Positions 1 to 8,382 of a stretch of 64,000 bases of DNA are shown here, piece by piece. Each line of letters starts with the position of its first letter. Positions within the stretch are counted from its first letter, which is position 1. Position numbers and translations under genes: made by a program. A model generated the notes under the pieces. That model was given only the letters and a program-made list of their open reading frames with translations, was not told the DNA's origin and searched no databases. The DNA is from Acidobacteriota bacterium (GTDB lineage Bacteria; Acidobacteriota; Terriglobia; Terriglobales; SCQP01), in the NCBI GenBank assembly GCA_027314025.1, contig DAHVCP010000064.1, positions 62,001 to 126,000 of the forward strand, read 5' to 3'.

Positions 1-566
1 AACTGGGCATCCCGGTCATGCTGCATCTCGGCGATCCCGCGGCGTTCTTCACCCCCGTGGACGCGCGCAACGAACGCTATGAAGAACTCGCCGCCCATCC
101 CGACTGGAGCTTTTACGGGCCGCAATATCCGGCCTGGGAGGAAATCCTTGAACAGCAGGCCCGCCTGATCGCCCGCCATCCCGAAACCCGTTTCATCGGC
201 GCCCACATGGGCGGCGCGGCGGAGGACCTGGCCCGCGTCAGCGCCTGGCTGGACCGCTTTCCCAACTTCGCCGTGGACATCTCCGCCCGCGCGGCGGAAT
301 TGGGCCGCCAGCCGCGCGCCGCCCGCGCCCTCTTTCTGCGCCACCCCGAGCGCATCTTGTTTGGCAGCGACTTGCTGCCCAGCACGGAGATGTACCGCCT
401 CTATTACCGCTTCCTGCAAACCGAGGACGAATATTTCCCGTACCCCACCCATGGCAGCGGGCAAGGACGGTGGCGCATTTATGGCTTGGGCTTGCCGCCA
501 AACGTGCTGGAGCGGATCTATGCCGCCAACGTCCGCGAATGGATTCCGGCCTTACGCGGCGGCTAG
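1..566 (+). CDS. Amidohydrolase-2 family protein, C-terminal part
   Basis: The 5' end lies outside the window; the frame is already open at base 1 and reads LGIPVMLHLGDP, an internal strand of the TIM-barrel amidohydrolase fold (PF04909 type). Further signatures are a metal-ligand-style GAHMGG segment about 60 residues later and a FGSD segment near the C terminus, the usual place of the catalytic Asp in this superfamily. It is probably a metal-dependent hydrolase or decarboxylase; the substrate cannot be told. Its TAG stop overlaps the stop of the convergent membrane-protein gene. Confidence 0.8.
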   Translation, partial: LGIPVMLHLGDPAAFFTPVDARNERYEELAAHPDWSFYGPQYPAWEEILEQQARLIARHPETRFIGAHMGGAAEDLARVSAWLDRFPNFAVDISARAAELGRQPRAARALFLRHPERILFGSDLLPSTEMYRLYYRFLQTEDEYFPYPTHGSGQGRWRIYGLGLPPNVLERIYAANVREWIPALRGG

Positions 567-1171
567 GCGGCCGGCGATTCGCGGCTCATCAGCAGCACCG
601 CGCCCAGCCATGCCACCAGCAGCATCGCCAGCGGTATCGTCAGCTGCGCCCAATGGGTCGGCGGGCTGAGGCTGGGTGGCAGTCCCGGCAAGGCGCTGCC
701 GCTGATGCGCGCGACCGCCGCGGCCAAGCCGTAATACCCCGCCACCACGCCCGGGATCAACAGCACCAGGCCCAGGGCGGTCCGCGCGGCGCTGTGCCGC
801 CACGCCGCCCAGGCGCCGCCCAGCACCGCCGCCGGAATCAGATAGCCGCCCCCGGGCAGCACCAGCATCGTTCCGCCGATCAGCAGAAGCAGCCCGACCA
901 ACGGCTGCTTGTCCAATATCAACGAACCCGCCAGCGCCACCAGCGCCAGCAAGGGAATCAACACCTGGTAATAGGCGGACGCCGGCAAGCCCAGCACCGT
1001 CGCATAGGGACCGAAACCGGACCGCAGCGCCCCCTCCAGCACGGTCAACACCGCGCCCAACACCGCCGCCACCAGCGTCAGGCGCAGCAACCAGTCGCGC
1101 CGCGGCGGCCGGGCCGGCGCCGCCGCTGGCGCGGCGGCCGGGGTGGCTCCGGACGAAGGGGTCGCAGACAC
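563..1171 (-). CDS. Multi-pass membrane protein, unknown function
   Basis: A 202-residue protein with an Ala/Pro-rich cytoplasmic N terminus (about 25 residues) followed by roughly five to six hydrophobic segments (LTLVAAVLGAVLTVLEGAL, LIPLLALVALAGSLI, LVGLLLLIGGTMLVLPGGG, TALGLVLLIPGVVAGYYGLA and a final one near residue 180). I do not recognise a family. The start is GTG at 1171, preceded six bases away by TACAAT, which argues for a leaderless transcript and fixes the start. It is convergent with the amidohydrolase. Confidence 0.7.
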   Translation of the reverse strand: MSATPSSGATPAAAPAAAPARPPRRDWLLRLTLVAAVLGAVLTVLEGALRSGFGPYATVLGLPASAYYQVLIPLLALVALAGSLILDKQPLVGLLLLIGGTMLVLPGGGYLIPAAVLGGAWAAWRHSAARTALGLVLLIPGVVAGYYGLAAAVARISGSALPGLPPSLSPPTHWAQLTIPLAMLLVAWLGAVLLMSRESPAA

Positions 1172-1177
1172 GCTGCG

Positions 1178-1183
1178 ATTGTA
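1178..1183 (-). promoter_or_regulatory. -10 box of leaderless promoter
   Basis: TACAAT on the minus strand, 6 nt before the GTG start at 1171. No Shine-Dalgarno sequence can fit between, so the mRNA probably begins at or next to the start codon. Confidence 0.5.
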
Positions 1184-1218
1184 TCAGGCGCCGCCCGCGT
1201 GGTTGCGCGTCCGCCGCG

Positions 1219-1512
1219 CTACTGCCGCGACAGGCGGTCCACCACGTGAATCAGCGCGTCCAGCCGGCGGTCGGTATGGGCCTGCGCTTCCGCCAGCGCG
1301 TCCATGCGCTCCACCAGACGCAGCTCCGCCTGCGCTAGCCGCCCTACCAGATCGGTCACCCCGGCCACCTGTGCGCCCAAATCGGCCACCTGCACGCTCA
1401 AATCGGCCACTGAGGACTCGATGCGCGTCAGCCGTTCGTCATGCTGGCCGGAGACCGCCTCCAGTCGCGCCAGTGCGTCCAGAATGAACTGAATCGTGCG
1501 CTCGACATCCAT
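1219..1512 (-). CDS. Small coiled-coil protein, unknown function
   Basis: A 97-residue protein made almost entirely of heptad-patterned helix (for example LTRIESSVADLSVQVADLG, then VTDLVGRLAQAELRLVERM), so a parallel coiled coil or trimeric stalk is likely. It has no signal peptide and no membrane segment. It resembles the small coiled-coil proteins annotated only as hypothetical in many genomes. The ATG at 1512 sits 6 nt after a perfect TATAAT box, a leaderless arrangement. No function can be assigned. Confidence 0.65.
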   Translation of the reverse strand: MDVERTIQFILDALARLEAVSGQHDERLTRIESSVADLSVQVADLGAQVAGVTDLVGRLAQAELRLVERMDALAEAQAHTDRRLDALIHVVDRLSRQ

Positions 1513-1518
1513 GGCGTC

Positions 1519-1524
1519 ATTATA
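1519..1524 (-). promoter_or_regulatory. -10 box of leaderless promoter
   Basis: A perfect TATAAT on the minus strand, 6 nt before the ATG at 1512 of the coiled-coil gene. Confidence 0.55.
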
Positions 1525-1538
1525 GGCGCGACCGCTCG

Positions 1539-4001
1539 CTACTCCGCGCGCAGCGCCTCCGCCGGATCCACCCGCGCCGCCCGGCGGGCCGGGACCACGC
1601 TGGCTGCCGCCGCCGTCGCGCCCAGGGTGACGATGATGGCCGCGTAGGTGACCGGGTCCATGGGCCGCACGCCAAACAACACCGCCGTCAGCAGCCGCGA
1701 CGCCGCCCAGGCCAGCACCAGTCCCAATGTCAGCCCCCCCGCCGCCAGCCCCAACCCCTGCCGCAACACCATCCCCACCACCGCCCGCGGCTCCTGCCCC
1801 AGCGCCAGCCGGATGCCCAGTTCTCGCCGCCGTTGGCTGACCGCATAGGCCAGCACCCCATACAGCCCCACCGCGCCCAGCAGCAGCGCCATCGCGCCGG
1901 CAATGGCCAGCATCACCAGCGTGAACGAAGTCCGCGCCAGCGACTGCCGGTAGAAGTGGTCCATGGTATGCGGCGAAATCAGCGGGAGGTTGGGATCGGT
2001 CTCCCGCACGGCCCGCCCTGCCTCCGCCAGCAGCGCCCGGGACCCTGCCTGCGGCGTGCGCAGCACGACGCTCACATAACGGTGCACGTTGACCTTATTG
2101 TCAAAGAACTGCCCCGTTTGCAGCGGCCAATAGGCGTTGCTTGCCGCCGCATGGTCCAGGCCCTGCGCATCCACGTTGCCCACCACGCCCACGATCTCCC
2201 GCCAGGCGTCGTTCCCGCCGCTGCGGATGCGGTGCCCGAGCGCGGCGGCGGGGCTGCCCCAATACTGCCGCGCGAAGTTGGCGGAGATGATCGCCACGTC
2301 GCGCCGGCCAAAATTATCCGTCCAGGTAAAGTCGCGCCCGGCCAGCAACGGAATGCCCATGGCGTGGAAGTAGCCGGGAGAGACAAAGGTGAAGTCGCGC
2401 AGCGGCGGCACCGTGTTGGCGGCGTAATGGTGATCCGCCGCCACTACCGGATTCACGTTGTTCCGCCCAGTCAGCGGCAAGGTGGTGGTCATCGCCGCCG
2501 CGGAGACGCCGGGCAGCGCCGCCAGCCGTTGCAGCAGCGCCGCCTGCGCCTGCGTCACCGCCGACTTGGAAGGAATGGCGGTAGGCGGCAGGTACAGGCC
2601 GAAGGTCTCCAGCGTGGCAGGATCGCGGAAGCCGGGGTTGACCTGCCGCAGCGCGGCGAAGCTGCGGATCATCAGCCCGGCGCAGATCAGCAGCACGAAC
2701 GCCAGCGCCACCTGCGCGGTGACCAGCGCATTGCGCGCGCGATGCCGCCGCCGGCTGCCGCTTAGGCTGCGGCCCCCTTCGCGCAGCACCCCGGTCGTCC
2801 GGGAGTAGCGCAGCGCCGGCAGCAAGCCCGCCGCCGCGCCCGCCAACAACGCGGCGCCGCAGCAAAACAACAGCACCAGCGGATGCAGCCCCGTGTTGTG
2901 CAGGCGGGGCAAGCCGGTCGGCGCCAGCGCCAGCAGCAGCCGCAGGCCGGCGAATGCCAGTCCCAGGCCCAGCACGCCGCCGCCCACGCCCAGCACCACG
3001 CTCTCCAGCAGCAGTTCGCCCGCCAGCCGCCGCCGGCCCCCGCCCAGCGCCGCGCGGATCGCCAGCTCCTGCTGCCTCCCCTCCGCCCGCACCAGCATCA
3101 GATTGGCCACGTTGGCGCAGGCGATCAATAACACCAGCCCCATGCCGCCGAAAATGATCCAAAGCATCGGCCCGACATCGCCCACCACCACCTGCCGCAG
3201 CGGGCGAACCAAGGGCCCGATATGGGCGTTGACGAATAGGCTCTTGCTGTAACCCGGCGGCGCCGGATAACGGCGCAGCACCGTCTGCTCCATCCGCGCC
3301 TGGTCCGCCCGCGCCATGGCCCGCGTCACTCCCGGCTTCAGCCGCGCCACCGACTGGTAACTGAAATTGCCTAGGTACACGCGGCTGCGCTGGAGCCGCA
3401 GCGGCAGATACAGGCCTCGCCGCCCGTAGCCCAAAAAACGGAACCCCGGCGGCAGCACGCCAATGATCTGCCGCGGCTTGCCGTTGGCGATGATCGTTGC
3501 TCCCAGCGCCGAGCGCCGCCCGCCGAGCCGGCGCCGCCAATACCCGTTGCTCAGCGCCACCGTCGCGGCAGCACTGCGGCGATCGTCCCGCGGCGCGAAC
3601 AACCGCCCCATCCGCGGCTGCACCTCCAGCGCCCGCAATGCCCCCGCGGTCACGTCCATCGCCGCCACCTGCCGCGGCGGGCCCTCGCCGGTCACCGCCA
3701 CCGAATCGCTTTGATACAGCCCGAAACTTTGCAAGGAGTGGTTCTCCTGGCGGTACACCAGATATTCCGCCGGACCGAGCGGAAACGACTTCACCCCGAT
3801 GCCCGTCGCCGTGACCCGCAACTGCACCAGCCGGTTGGCATGGGGATAGGGCAGCGGTGACAGCAGGACGCCGCGCACCACGCTGAACACCGCCGTCGTA
3901 GCGCCGATCCCGATCGCCAGCGTGAGCAAGGTGACGATGGCGAAGCCGGGCGTCCGGCGCAGCCGGAGCGCAATTTGGCGAAGTTGTGAACGCAAATCCA
4001 T
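1539..4001 (-). CDS. ABC transporter permease, MacB/FtsX type (ADOP-like)
   Basis: An 820-residue integral membrane protein. After a short cytoplasmic stretch (MDLRSQLRQIALRLRRTPGF) comes a first helix, TLLTLAIGIGATTAVFSVV, then a large periplasmic MacB_PCD domain. Next come three FtsX helices around residues 275-400 with the LLIACANVANLMLVRAEGRQ signature, a linker with an extra helix (ALVTAQVALAFVLLICAGLM), a second periplasmic domain and a final three-helix FtsX block ending VVPARRAARVDPAEALRAE. This duplicated layout of about 800 residues is typical of the ADOP permeases expanded in Acidobacteriota. There is no ATPase partner next to it. I chose the ATG at 4001 because the frame upstream lacks family similarity. 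Substrate unknown. Confidence 0.88.
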   Translation of the reverse strand: MDLRSQLRQIALRLRRTPGFAIVTLLTLAIGIGATTAVFSVVRGVLLSPLPYPHANRLVQLRVTATGIGVKSFPLGPAEYLVYRQENHSLQSFGLYQSDSVAVTGEGPPRQVAAMDVTAGALRALEVQPRMGRLFAPRDDRRSAAATVALSNGYWRRRLGGRRSALGATIIANGKPRQIIGVLPPGFRFLGYGRRGLYLPLRLQRSRVYLGNFSYQSVARLKPGVTRAMARADQARMEQTVLRRYPAPPGYSKSLFVNAHIGPLVRPLRQVVVGDVGPMLWIIFGGMGLVLLIACANVANLMLVRAEGRQQELAIRAALGGGRRRLAGELLLESVVLGVGGGVLGLGLAFAGLRLLLALAPTGLPRLHNTGLHPLVLLFCCGAALLAGAAAGLLPALRYSRTTGVLREGGRSLSGSRRRHRARNALVTAQVALAFVLLICAGLMIRSFAALRQVNPGFRDPATLETFGLYLPPTAIPSKSAVTQAQAALLQRLAALPGVSAAAMTTTLPLTGRNNVNPVVAADHHYAANTVPPLRDFTFVSPGYFHAMGIPLLAGRDFTWTDNFGRRDVAIISANFARQYWGSPAAALGHRIRSGGNDAWREIVGVVGNVDAQGLDHAAASNAYWPLQTGQFFDNKVNVHRYVSVVLRTPQAGSRALLAEAGRAVRETDPNLPLISPHTMDHFYRQSLARTSFTLVMLAIAGAMALLLGAVGLYGVLAYAVSQRRRELGIRLALGQEPRAVVGMVLRQGLGLAAGGLTLGLVLAWAASRLLTAVLFGVRPMDPVTYAAIIVTLGATAAAASVVPARRAARVDPAEALRAE

Positions 4002-4258
4002 GGCGGAACCGGGACCGGGTTGGGGCAGAGCTGTTTGCGCCGTGGACCCAAAACCCATATACGCGCCAAGCGCACCAAAAATACGCGGTCCGCAATGGCA
4101 AAGTTCCACCTCGCCGGTGGCGGCGGAAAAGCCGACCGGACGGCGGGCGCGGCCCTCCTTCCCCTTCCGACCCGGACCACCATGCCCATAACGGAAATCA
4201 ATTGGCGCGAGTTGCTTTAGCGGCTTGCGGCTCCAATACTAGTTGCAGGGGGTGGTCC

Positions 4259-5305
4259 ATGGAAATGCGGTTCACCTGGCAGGCGCCCAAGAGCGCGGGA
4301 CTGGAAGCCCAGCTACAGCGGCTGACCACGAAGGTCGAACGTCTGGTGGTGATGTTTTCGCCCCAACTGGTTCATCTCCACGGCAGGCTCAGCCATCACA
4401 ACGCGCGCGAGGGAAATACCTGCGTCCTCAATCTGCGCCTCCCCACCGGCCAGCTCACCTCGGAACAATCGGCGGCCACCAGCCAGGCCGCGCTGCATGC
4501 CGCCGGCGAGGATCTGGTCGCCCAGCTCAAACGCCACAAGGAACGCCTGCGGGGCGAACGCGGCCGCCAGGGCCACGCCACCGTCCGCACTTTGCCCGCC
4601 GGCGACAGCCTGCCCCCGGCGCCGCCGGACCACGCGGCCGAACGCCAGGACCTGTCGCGCTACATCGCCGCCAACGTCGACGCGCTCCGCCGCTTCGTGC
4701 AGCGGCAACTGCAACTGCGGGTGCAATGGGGACAAATCCGCCCGCGGCAACTGGATCCGCGCGAAGTGCTGGACGAGATGATCGTCGAAGCGCTGGAAGC
4801 GACCGACGGCAATCATCCCGATCCGCCGCGTTGGTTTTACCTGCTGGCGGTCTCCGCCATTCGCCGCCTGGCGCCGCTGGCCAACCAGGAATACGGCGGC
4901 GCCGAGGCGGAATCCTTGCAGCGCGGCTTGACGGAAGATGAGCGGCGGCGCCAGGAGGAGCAGTACGAACCGCTGGAGCCAGGCGAGGATGCCGAAGCCG
5001 ACCTGGGAAACCTGACCCCGGATCCCGCCATGGCGACGCCCGAGGACATCGCCTATTCCAGCGAAATGGTCACGCTATTGGCAGCGGCGCTGCAACGCCT
5101 GCCCGCCCGCCAGCGGGAGGAATTGGTACTTTTTGCCATCGAAGGTTTCACACTCGACGAGTTGGCCATGTTGGCCGGCCGCCCGGTGGAAACCGTGCGC
5201 GCCGAGCTTCGGGCCGCCAACCATGCCCTGGCGCAGGTGGGCGATATTCCTGGCGACCTCCGCCGGAAACTGGTCGAGCACGCGGCTCAGCGACTGCAAC
5301 CTTAG
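4259..5305 (+). CDS. HPF/RaiA-domain protein fused to sigma-70 regions
   Basis: A 348-residue protein. Residues 1-100 look like the HPF/RaiA (S30EA) ribosome-hibernation fold: MRFTWQAPKSAGLEAQLQR, a VHLHGRLSHHN strand, CVLNLRLPTGQLTSEQSA, then the helix LHAAGEDLVAQLKRHKERL, matching the family's final helix. Residues 130-205 resemble sigma-70 region 2, and residues 268-325 a region-4 helix-turn-helix (LPARQREELVLFAIEGFTLDELAMLAGRPV). An acidic linker (230-262) joins them. The ATG at 4259 has an AGGGGG site about 8 nt upstream; the frame also runs open upstream but without similarity. Ribosome or 30S binding and RNA-polymerase binding are inferred from family knowledge. I know of no characterised protein with this fusion. 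Confidence 0.75.
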   Translation: MEMRFTWQAPKSAGLEAQLQRLTTKVERLVVMFSPQLVHLHGRLSHHNAREGNTCVLNLRLPTGQLTSEQSAATSQAALHAAGEDLVAQLKRHKERLRGERGRQGHATVRTLPAGDSLPPAPPDHAAERQDLSRYIAANVDALRRFVQRQLQLRVQWGQIRPRQLDPREVLDEMIVEALEATDGNHPDPPRWFYLLAVSAIRRLAPLANQEYGGAEAESLQRGLTEDERRRQEEQYEPLEPGEDAEADLGNLTPDPAMATPEDIAYSSEMVTLLAAALQRLPARQREELVLFAIEGFTLDELAMLAGRPVETVRAELRAANHALAQVGDIPGDLRRKLVEHAAQRLQP

Positions 5306-5381
5306 GATTACAGGCGGCTTAGCAGACCATTTCGGGAGCCAACCGCGCCTGCGGAACCTGCCCTGCAGGGTCGGTGTTGGG

Positions 5382-5401
5382 GTGAAAGTACACACTTTCA
5401 C
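5382..5401. repeat. 8-bp inverted repeat, possible operator
   Basis: GTGAAAGT and ACTTTCAC are separated by ACAC. It lies in the gap between the HPF-sigma gene and the transglycosylase gene, about 80 bases before the latter. It could be an operator or a short hairpin; there is no T-run, so a terminator is unlikely. Confidence 0.45.
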
Positions 5402-5483
5402 GTGTCCGTTAACCAACATTGACCCGCCTCAACTCCGGCGGCTAGCATGGTGGAACGTAAGTTGCTGGGTTGATTCCCTTTCG

Positions 5484-7211
5484 GTGGTCTCTCCCTTCGT
5501 GCCTGTGCTCCGCCATACCTCCCGCGTCCGGCCCGGCCTCGCTCTGGTGCTGCTGGCGCCATGCCTGCTCATGGCCGCGGGTTGTGGTCTGGCCGGTTCC
5601 GGTTCGCTGCGCCTGGCGCCGCCCGCGCCCGCGCCCTTGACCCCGATCGCGGAGCTAGCCGCGCGCCCCGCCCCCGTGGTGGCGGCGCCGCCCCCGCCGC
5701 GGCGAACGGTGGAGCCGTTGCGCCCGGTGCGGGTGCCGGTGGGCGACCCGGTCGCCGCCTTGGCCGCGCGCAGTGAGAACGACTACCGGCAGGGGCTGGC
5801 CTTGTACCGCACCGGTGATCTGGACGCCGCCCGCGCCCAGTTCAACCATGCCCTGGACCGGCTTCTCGCCAGCCCCTACGCGCTGCCGCGACAGCCCGTG
5901 CTGGAAACCGAGTACCGCAGCTTGGTGCACCGCATTCACCGCCTGGAAATGTCCGCTCTCCAGGCGGGTGATGGTTTTACCGAGGACACCCAGCCCGCGC
6001 CCATCGAATCCCTGGCGCGGCTGACCTTTCCCGTGGATGCCGCCACCCGCGCCGCGGTCGAGCGCAGCATCCGCAACCGCAGCGGTGATCTGCCCTTGGC
6101 GCTGACCACCCCGGTCATCCAATACATCCATTACTTCAGCACGCCCGCCGGACGGGAGTATTTGCAGAACACCTACCGCCGCGCCGGCCGCTACCGCGCC
6201 ATGATCGAGCGCACCCTGCGCCGCGTCGGCGTGCCGCAAGACCTGATTTATTTGGCCCAGGCGGAAAGCGGCTTCAACCCGTATTCGGTTTCCGACACTG
6301 GCGCCCGGGGCATTTGGCAGTTCATGCCCAGCCGCGCCCGCGTCTACGGCCTGAAACGGAGTTGGTGGGTAGACCAGCGGCAGGATCCCGCCAAGAGCAC
6401 CTTGGCGGCGGCGCTGTTTTTGCGCCATCTCTACCACAAGTTCGGCGATTGGTACTTGGCCATGGCCGCCTATGACGCCGGCCCGGCGACCATTCAGCGG
6501 GCCGTGGCGGAAACCGGCTCGGCCAATTTCTGGGTGCTCTACCGCCGCGGCGTTCTGCCTCGGGAGACGCGCAATTACGTCCCCATCATTCTCGCCATGG
6601 CCCTGATCGCCAAAAATCCCGCCCAATATGGGCTGCAAACCCTGGCGCCCGACCCTCCCCTGGTGGACGACCGGGTGACGTTGCATGCCCCGGTGGATCT
6701 GCGCTTGGCCGCCGAGTGCGCCGGCGCCTCGCTGCGCGCCATGCGCGACCTCAATCCCAGTCTGCTGCGCCTGACCACGCCCAATCAGCCCAATTTCGTG
6801 CTGCATTTGCCGGAGCATTCGCTGGCCCGCTTCGAACGCGCCCTGGACCGCATTCCCCCTTCCAAGCGCGTGCTCTGGCGCTATCATCGCGTGCGCCCGG
6901 GCGAAACCATCTATGCCCTAGCCCGGCGCTATCGCACCCCGGTGCGCGCCATCGAAGCGGTCAACAACCTCCGCCCGCGGGAGGTGCTGGCCACCGGTCA
7001 GGAGCTGGTGATTCCCATGCGCCACATCCAGCCCGGACGCGTGGTGCTGTCGAAAACCGCCATGCGTTACCGCATTCGCTGGGGCGACAGCCTATATTCC
7101 TTGGCGCGGCAGTTTGGCGTCACCGAGCACGAACTGCGCGTTTGGAATCATATGCATGGCTCCCGCCTTCAGGCCGGCCATTGGTTGTGGGTACACCTGC
7201 CGGTAGGCTGA
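5484..7211 (+). CDS. mltD: Membrane-bound lytic murein transglycosylase, MltD type
   Basis: Cleaves peptidoglycan glycan strands to 1,6-anhydromuropeptides at the cell envelope. An N-terminal hydrophobic segment ends in LLMAAGC, a lipobox-like site, so it is probably a lipoprotein. A proline/alanine-rich linker follows. The SLT domain carries AESGFNPY with the catalytic Glu near residue 261, then GARGIWQFMP and MAAYDAGPATIQRA. Two LysM domains close the protein (about 466-512 with VRPGETIYALARRY, and 526-574 with IRWGDSLYSLARQF). The start is uncertain: the frame has no ATG before the signal peptide, so GTG at 5484 is my choice and GTG at 5499 or 5505 are alternatives. Confidence 0.85.
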   Translation: MVSPFVPVLRHTSRVRPGLALVLLAPCLLMAAGCGLAGSGSLRLAPPAPAPLTPIAELAARPAPVVAAPPPPRRTVEPLRPVRVPVGDPVAALAARSENDYRQGLALYRTGDLDAARAQFNHALDRLLASPYALPRQPVLETEYRSLVHRIHRLEMSALQAGDGFTEDTQPAPIESLARLTFPVDAATRAAVERSIRNRSGDLPLALTTPVIQYIHYFSTPAGREYLQNTYRRAGRYRAMIERTLRRVGVPQDLIYLAQAESGFNPYSVSDTGARGIWQFMPSRARVYGLKRSWWVDQRQDPAKSTLAAALFLRHLYHKFGDWYLAMAAYDAGPATIQRAVAETGSANFWVLYRRGVLPRETRNYVPIILAMALIAKNPAQYGLQTLAPDPPLVDDRVTLHAPVDLRLAAECAGASLRAMRDLNPSLLRLTTPNQPNFVLHLPEHSLARFERALDRIPPSKRVLWRYHRVRPGETIYALARRYRTPVRAIEAVNNLRPREVLATGQELVIPMRHIQPGRVVLSKTAMRYRIRWGDSLYSLARQFGVTEHELRVWNHMHGSRLQAGHWLWVHLPVG

Positions 7212-7229
7212 ACCCCGAGAATACGGGGT
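7212..7229 (+). terminator. Short hairpin after mltD
   Basis: ACCCCG and CGGGGT around a 6-nt loop, directly after the mltD stop. There is no T-tract, so it is a weak terminator candidate at best. Confidence 0.3.
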
Positions 7230-7237
7230 GCGCCCCC

Positions 7238-7266
7238 TTGACAGACGCCGCGGGACTACGATAAAT
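7238..7266 (+). promoter_or_regulatory. Sigma-70-like promoter of the acidic/basic protein gene
   Basis: A perfect TTGACA at 7238-7243 is spaced 17 bases from ATAAAT at 7261-7266. It leaves a leader of about 80 nt before the ATG at 7353, where GAGG lies about 8 nt upstream. Confidence 0.55.
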
Positions 7267-7352
7267 CCTCGTGTGCAGGGCTTCAGCGGCTCTTTGTTCC
7301 CTGTGGCCGCCCGGCGCGGCCAAACGCTTCAGGGGACCGGAAACGAGGACAC

Positions 7353-7874
7353 ATGCCAATCAATGAAGATGCTCCGCGCATCTACTGTGCGCCCGATGAG
7401 GACGACGATGGGGTGGGGTTCAGTTTTACCGATCAAGATCTGGACGATCCGGAATTGGATGAGGCCGATGACGACCTTCCGGACGCCGATTTGGTGGAGG
7501 AAGAAATCATCCTAACCGTACCGGCGGAAACTCCCGCGGCGGCGCCAGCCGCCGCGACTCCGAAACCCGCGGCCAAGGCCAAGAAGCCCGCCGCCACGGT
7601 GCGCGCCCGTGGCGCAGCCGCCCGGCGCCGCCCGGCGGCGCGCCAGGCGGCAGCCAAGGCCAAGCCCAAAGCCAAAGCGAAAGCCGAGGCCCGGCCCAAG
7701 GCGAAAGCCAAGGCCAAGGCGAAGCCCAAATCCGCCGGCCGTTCCCGCGCTGCGGCGGCCAGCCGTTCCGCCGCCAGCCGCCGTGCCGCTGGACGCGCCA
7801 AAGCCAAGCCCAAGGCCAAAGCAAAAGCCAAGGCCCGGCCCAAGGCGAAGGCCGGCGCGCGCAAAAAGAAGTAG
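7353..7874 (+). CDS. Acidic N-terminus plus histone-H1-like Lys/Ala/Pro tail protein
   Basis: A 173-residue, low-complexity, two-faced protein. Residues 1-58 are strongly acidic (DEDDDG, DLDDPELDEADDDLPDAD, VEEEI). From about residue 70 to the end it is basic and repetitive, with AKAK/PKAK units like bacterial histone-H1-like proteins and the AlgP C terminus. The basic tail probably binds DNA or RNA, while the acidic head could mask it or bind a partner; both are inference from composition. It has its own TTGACA promoter and a strong hairpin after the stop, so it looks monocistronic and possibly well expressed. Confidence 0.75.
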   Translation: MPINEDAPRIYCAPDEDDDGVGFSFTDQDLDDPELDEADDDLPDADLVEEEIILTVPAETPAAAPAAATPKPAAKAKKPAATVRARGAAARRRPAARQAAAKAKPKAKAKAEARPKAKAKAKAKPKSAGRSRAAAASRSAASRRAAGRAKAKPKAKAKAKARPKAKAGARKKK

Positions 7875-7896
7875 GGATTCCGCCGCGGGGGGCCGG

Positions 7897-7919
7897 CAGG
7901 GCGGCGCACCGCCGCCCTG
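7897..7919 (+). terminator. Strong GC hairpin after the H1-like gene
   Basis: CAGGGCGGCG and CGCCGCCCTG form a 10-bp perfect stem with a 3-nt loop, 23 nt after the stop at 7874. No clear T-tract follows, as often in high-GC genomes. Confidence 0.5.
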
Positions 7920-8113
7920 TGCTCTCCCGCGAGTGCGCGGAACACAGATTCGGCGTTGGGCAGGGAACGGGCTGAAAATGAACCCGCCCGCCCCGGCGTA
8001 CGGGCTCGCCGCCCTGGACCCGCGGGCGGCTGGGCCGGCTGGTTCCCGAATGCCCCCGCCCGTCGCGCGAAGCGACCGCGCGGGGCGCGTGCATGGGGGC
8101 GCGGCGGGTGCGG

Positions 8114-8296
8114 TTACGCGCCGAGCTGGACGGCGGCCACGCAGCGGCGATAGAGTTGCAAGAGCTTCTCCGCGTGCTGCTCTTCTCCCCCGCCTGCTTT
8201 GCCGTAATTGGTGGTTTCGGCGATGTAGCGCATCAAATCGAGGGCGATGTCTTCCGGGCGGCGCATACCGCCTCCCAAGTGGATTTTATCTTCCAT
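8114..8296 (-). CDS. Small conserved-looking protein, unknown
   Basis: A 60-residue soluble protein beginning MEDKIHLGGGMRRPEDIALDL, followed by a helical segment. GGGAGG lies about 8 nt before the ATG, a good ribosome binding site, and codon use matches the neighbours, so I believe it is expressed. It is divergent from the phosphatase-like gene. No function can be assigned. The 240 bases before its 3' end hold only GC-rich sequence and the hairpin described separately. Confidence 0.6.
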   Translation of the reverse strand: MEDKIHLGGGMRRPEDIALDLMRYIAETTNYGKAGGGEEQHAEKLLQLYRRCVAAVQLGA

Positions 8297-8382
8297 TCCG
8301 GCTGCCTCCCGCGAAACCGTCCGACCAGTCCTACCGTTACCGCTTGCGGTAGCCTTACCAGCGTGCCCGTTCCCGCGGGCGG

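Noticed and set aside
7600-7870. Repetitive AAGCCCAAAG-type sequence as a CRISPR or VNTR
   Set aside because: The repeats are codon-level Lys-Ala-Lys-Pro repeats inside a coding region, without constant repeat length or unique spacers.
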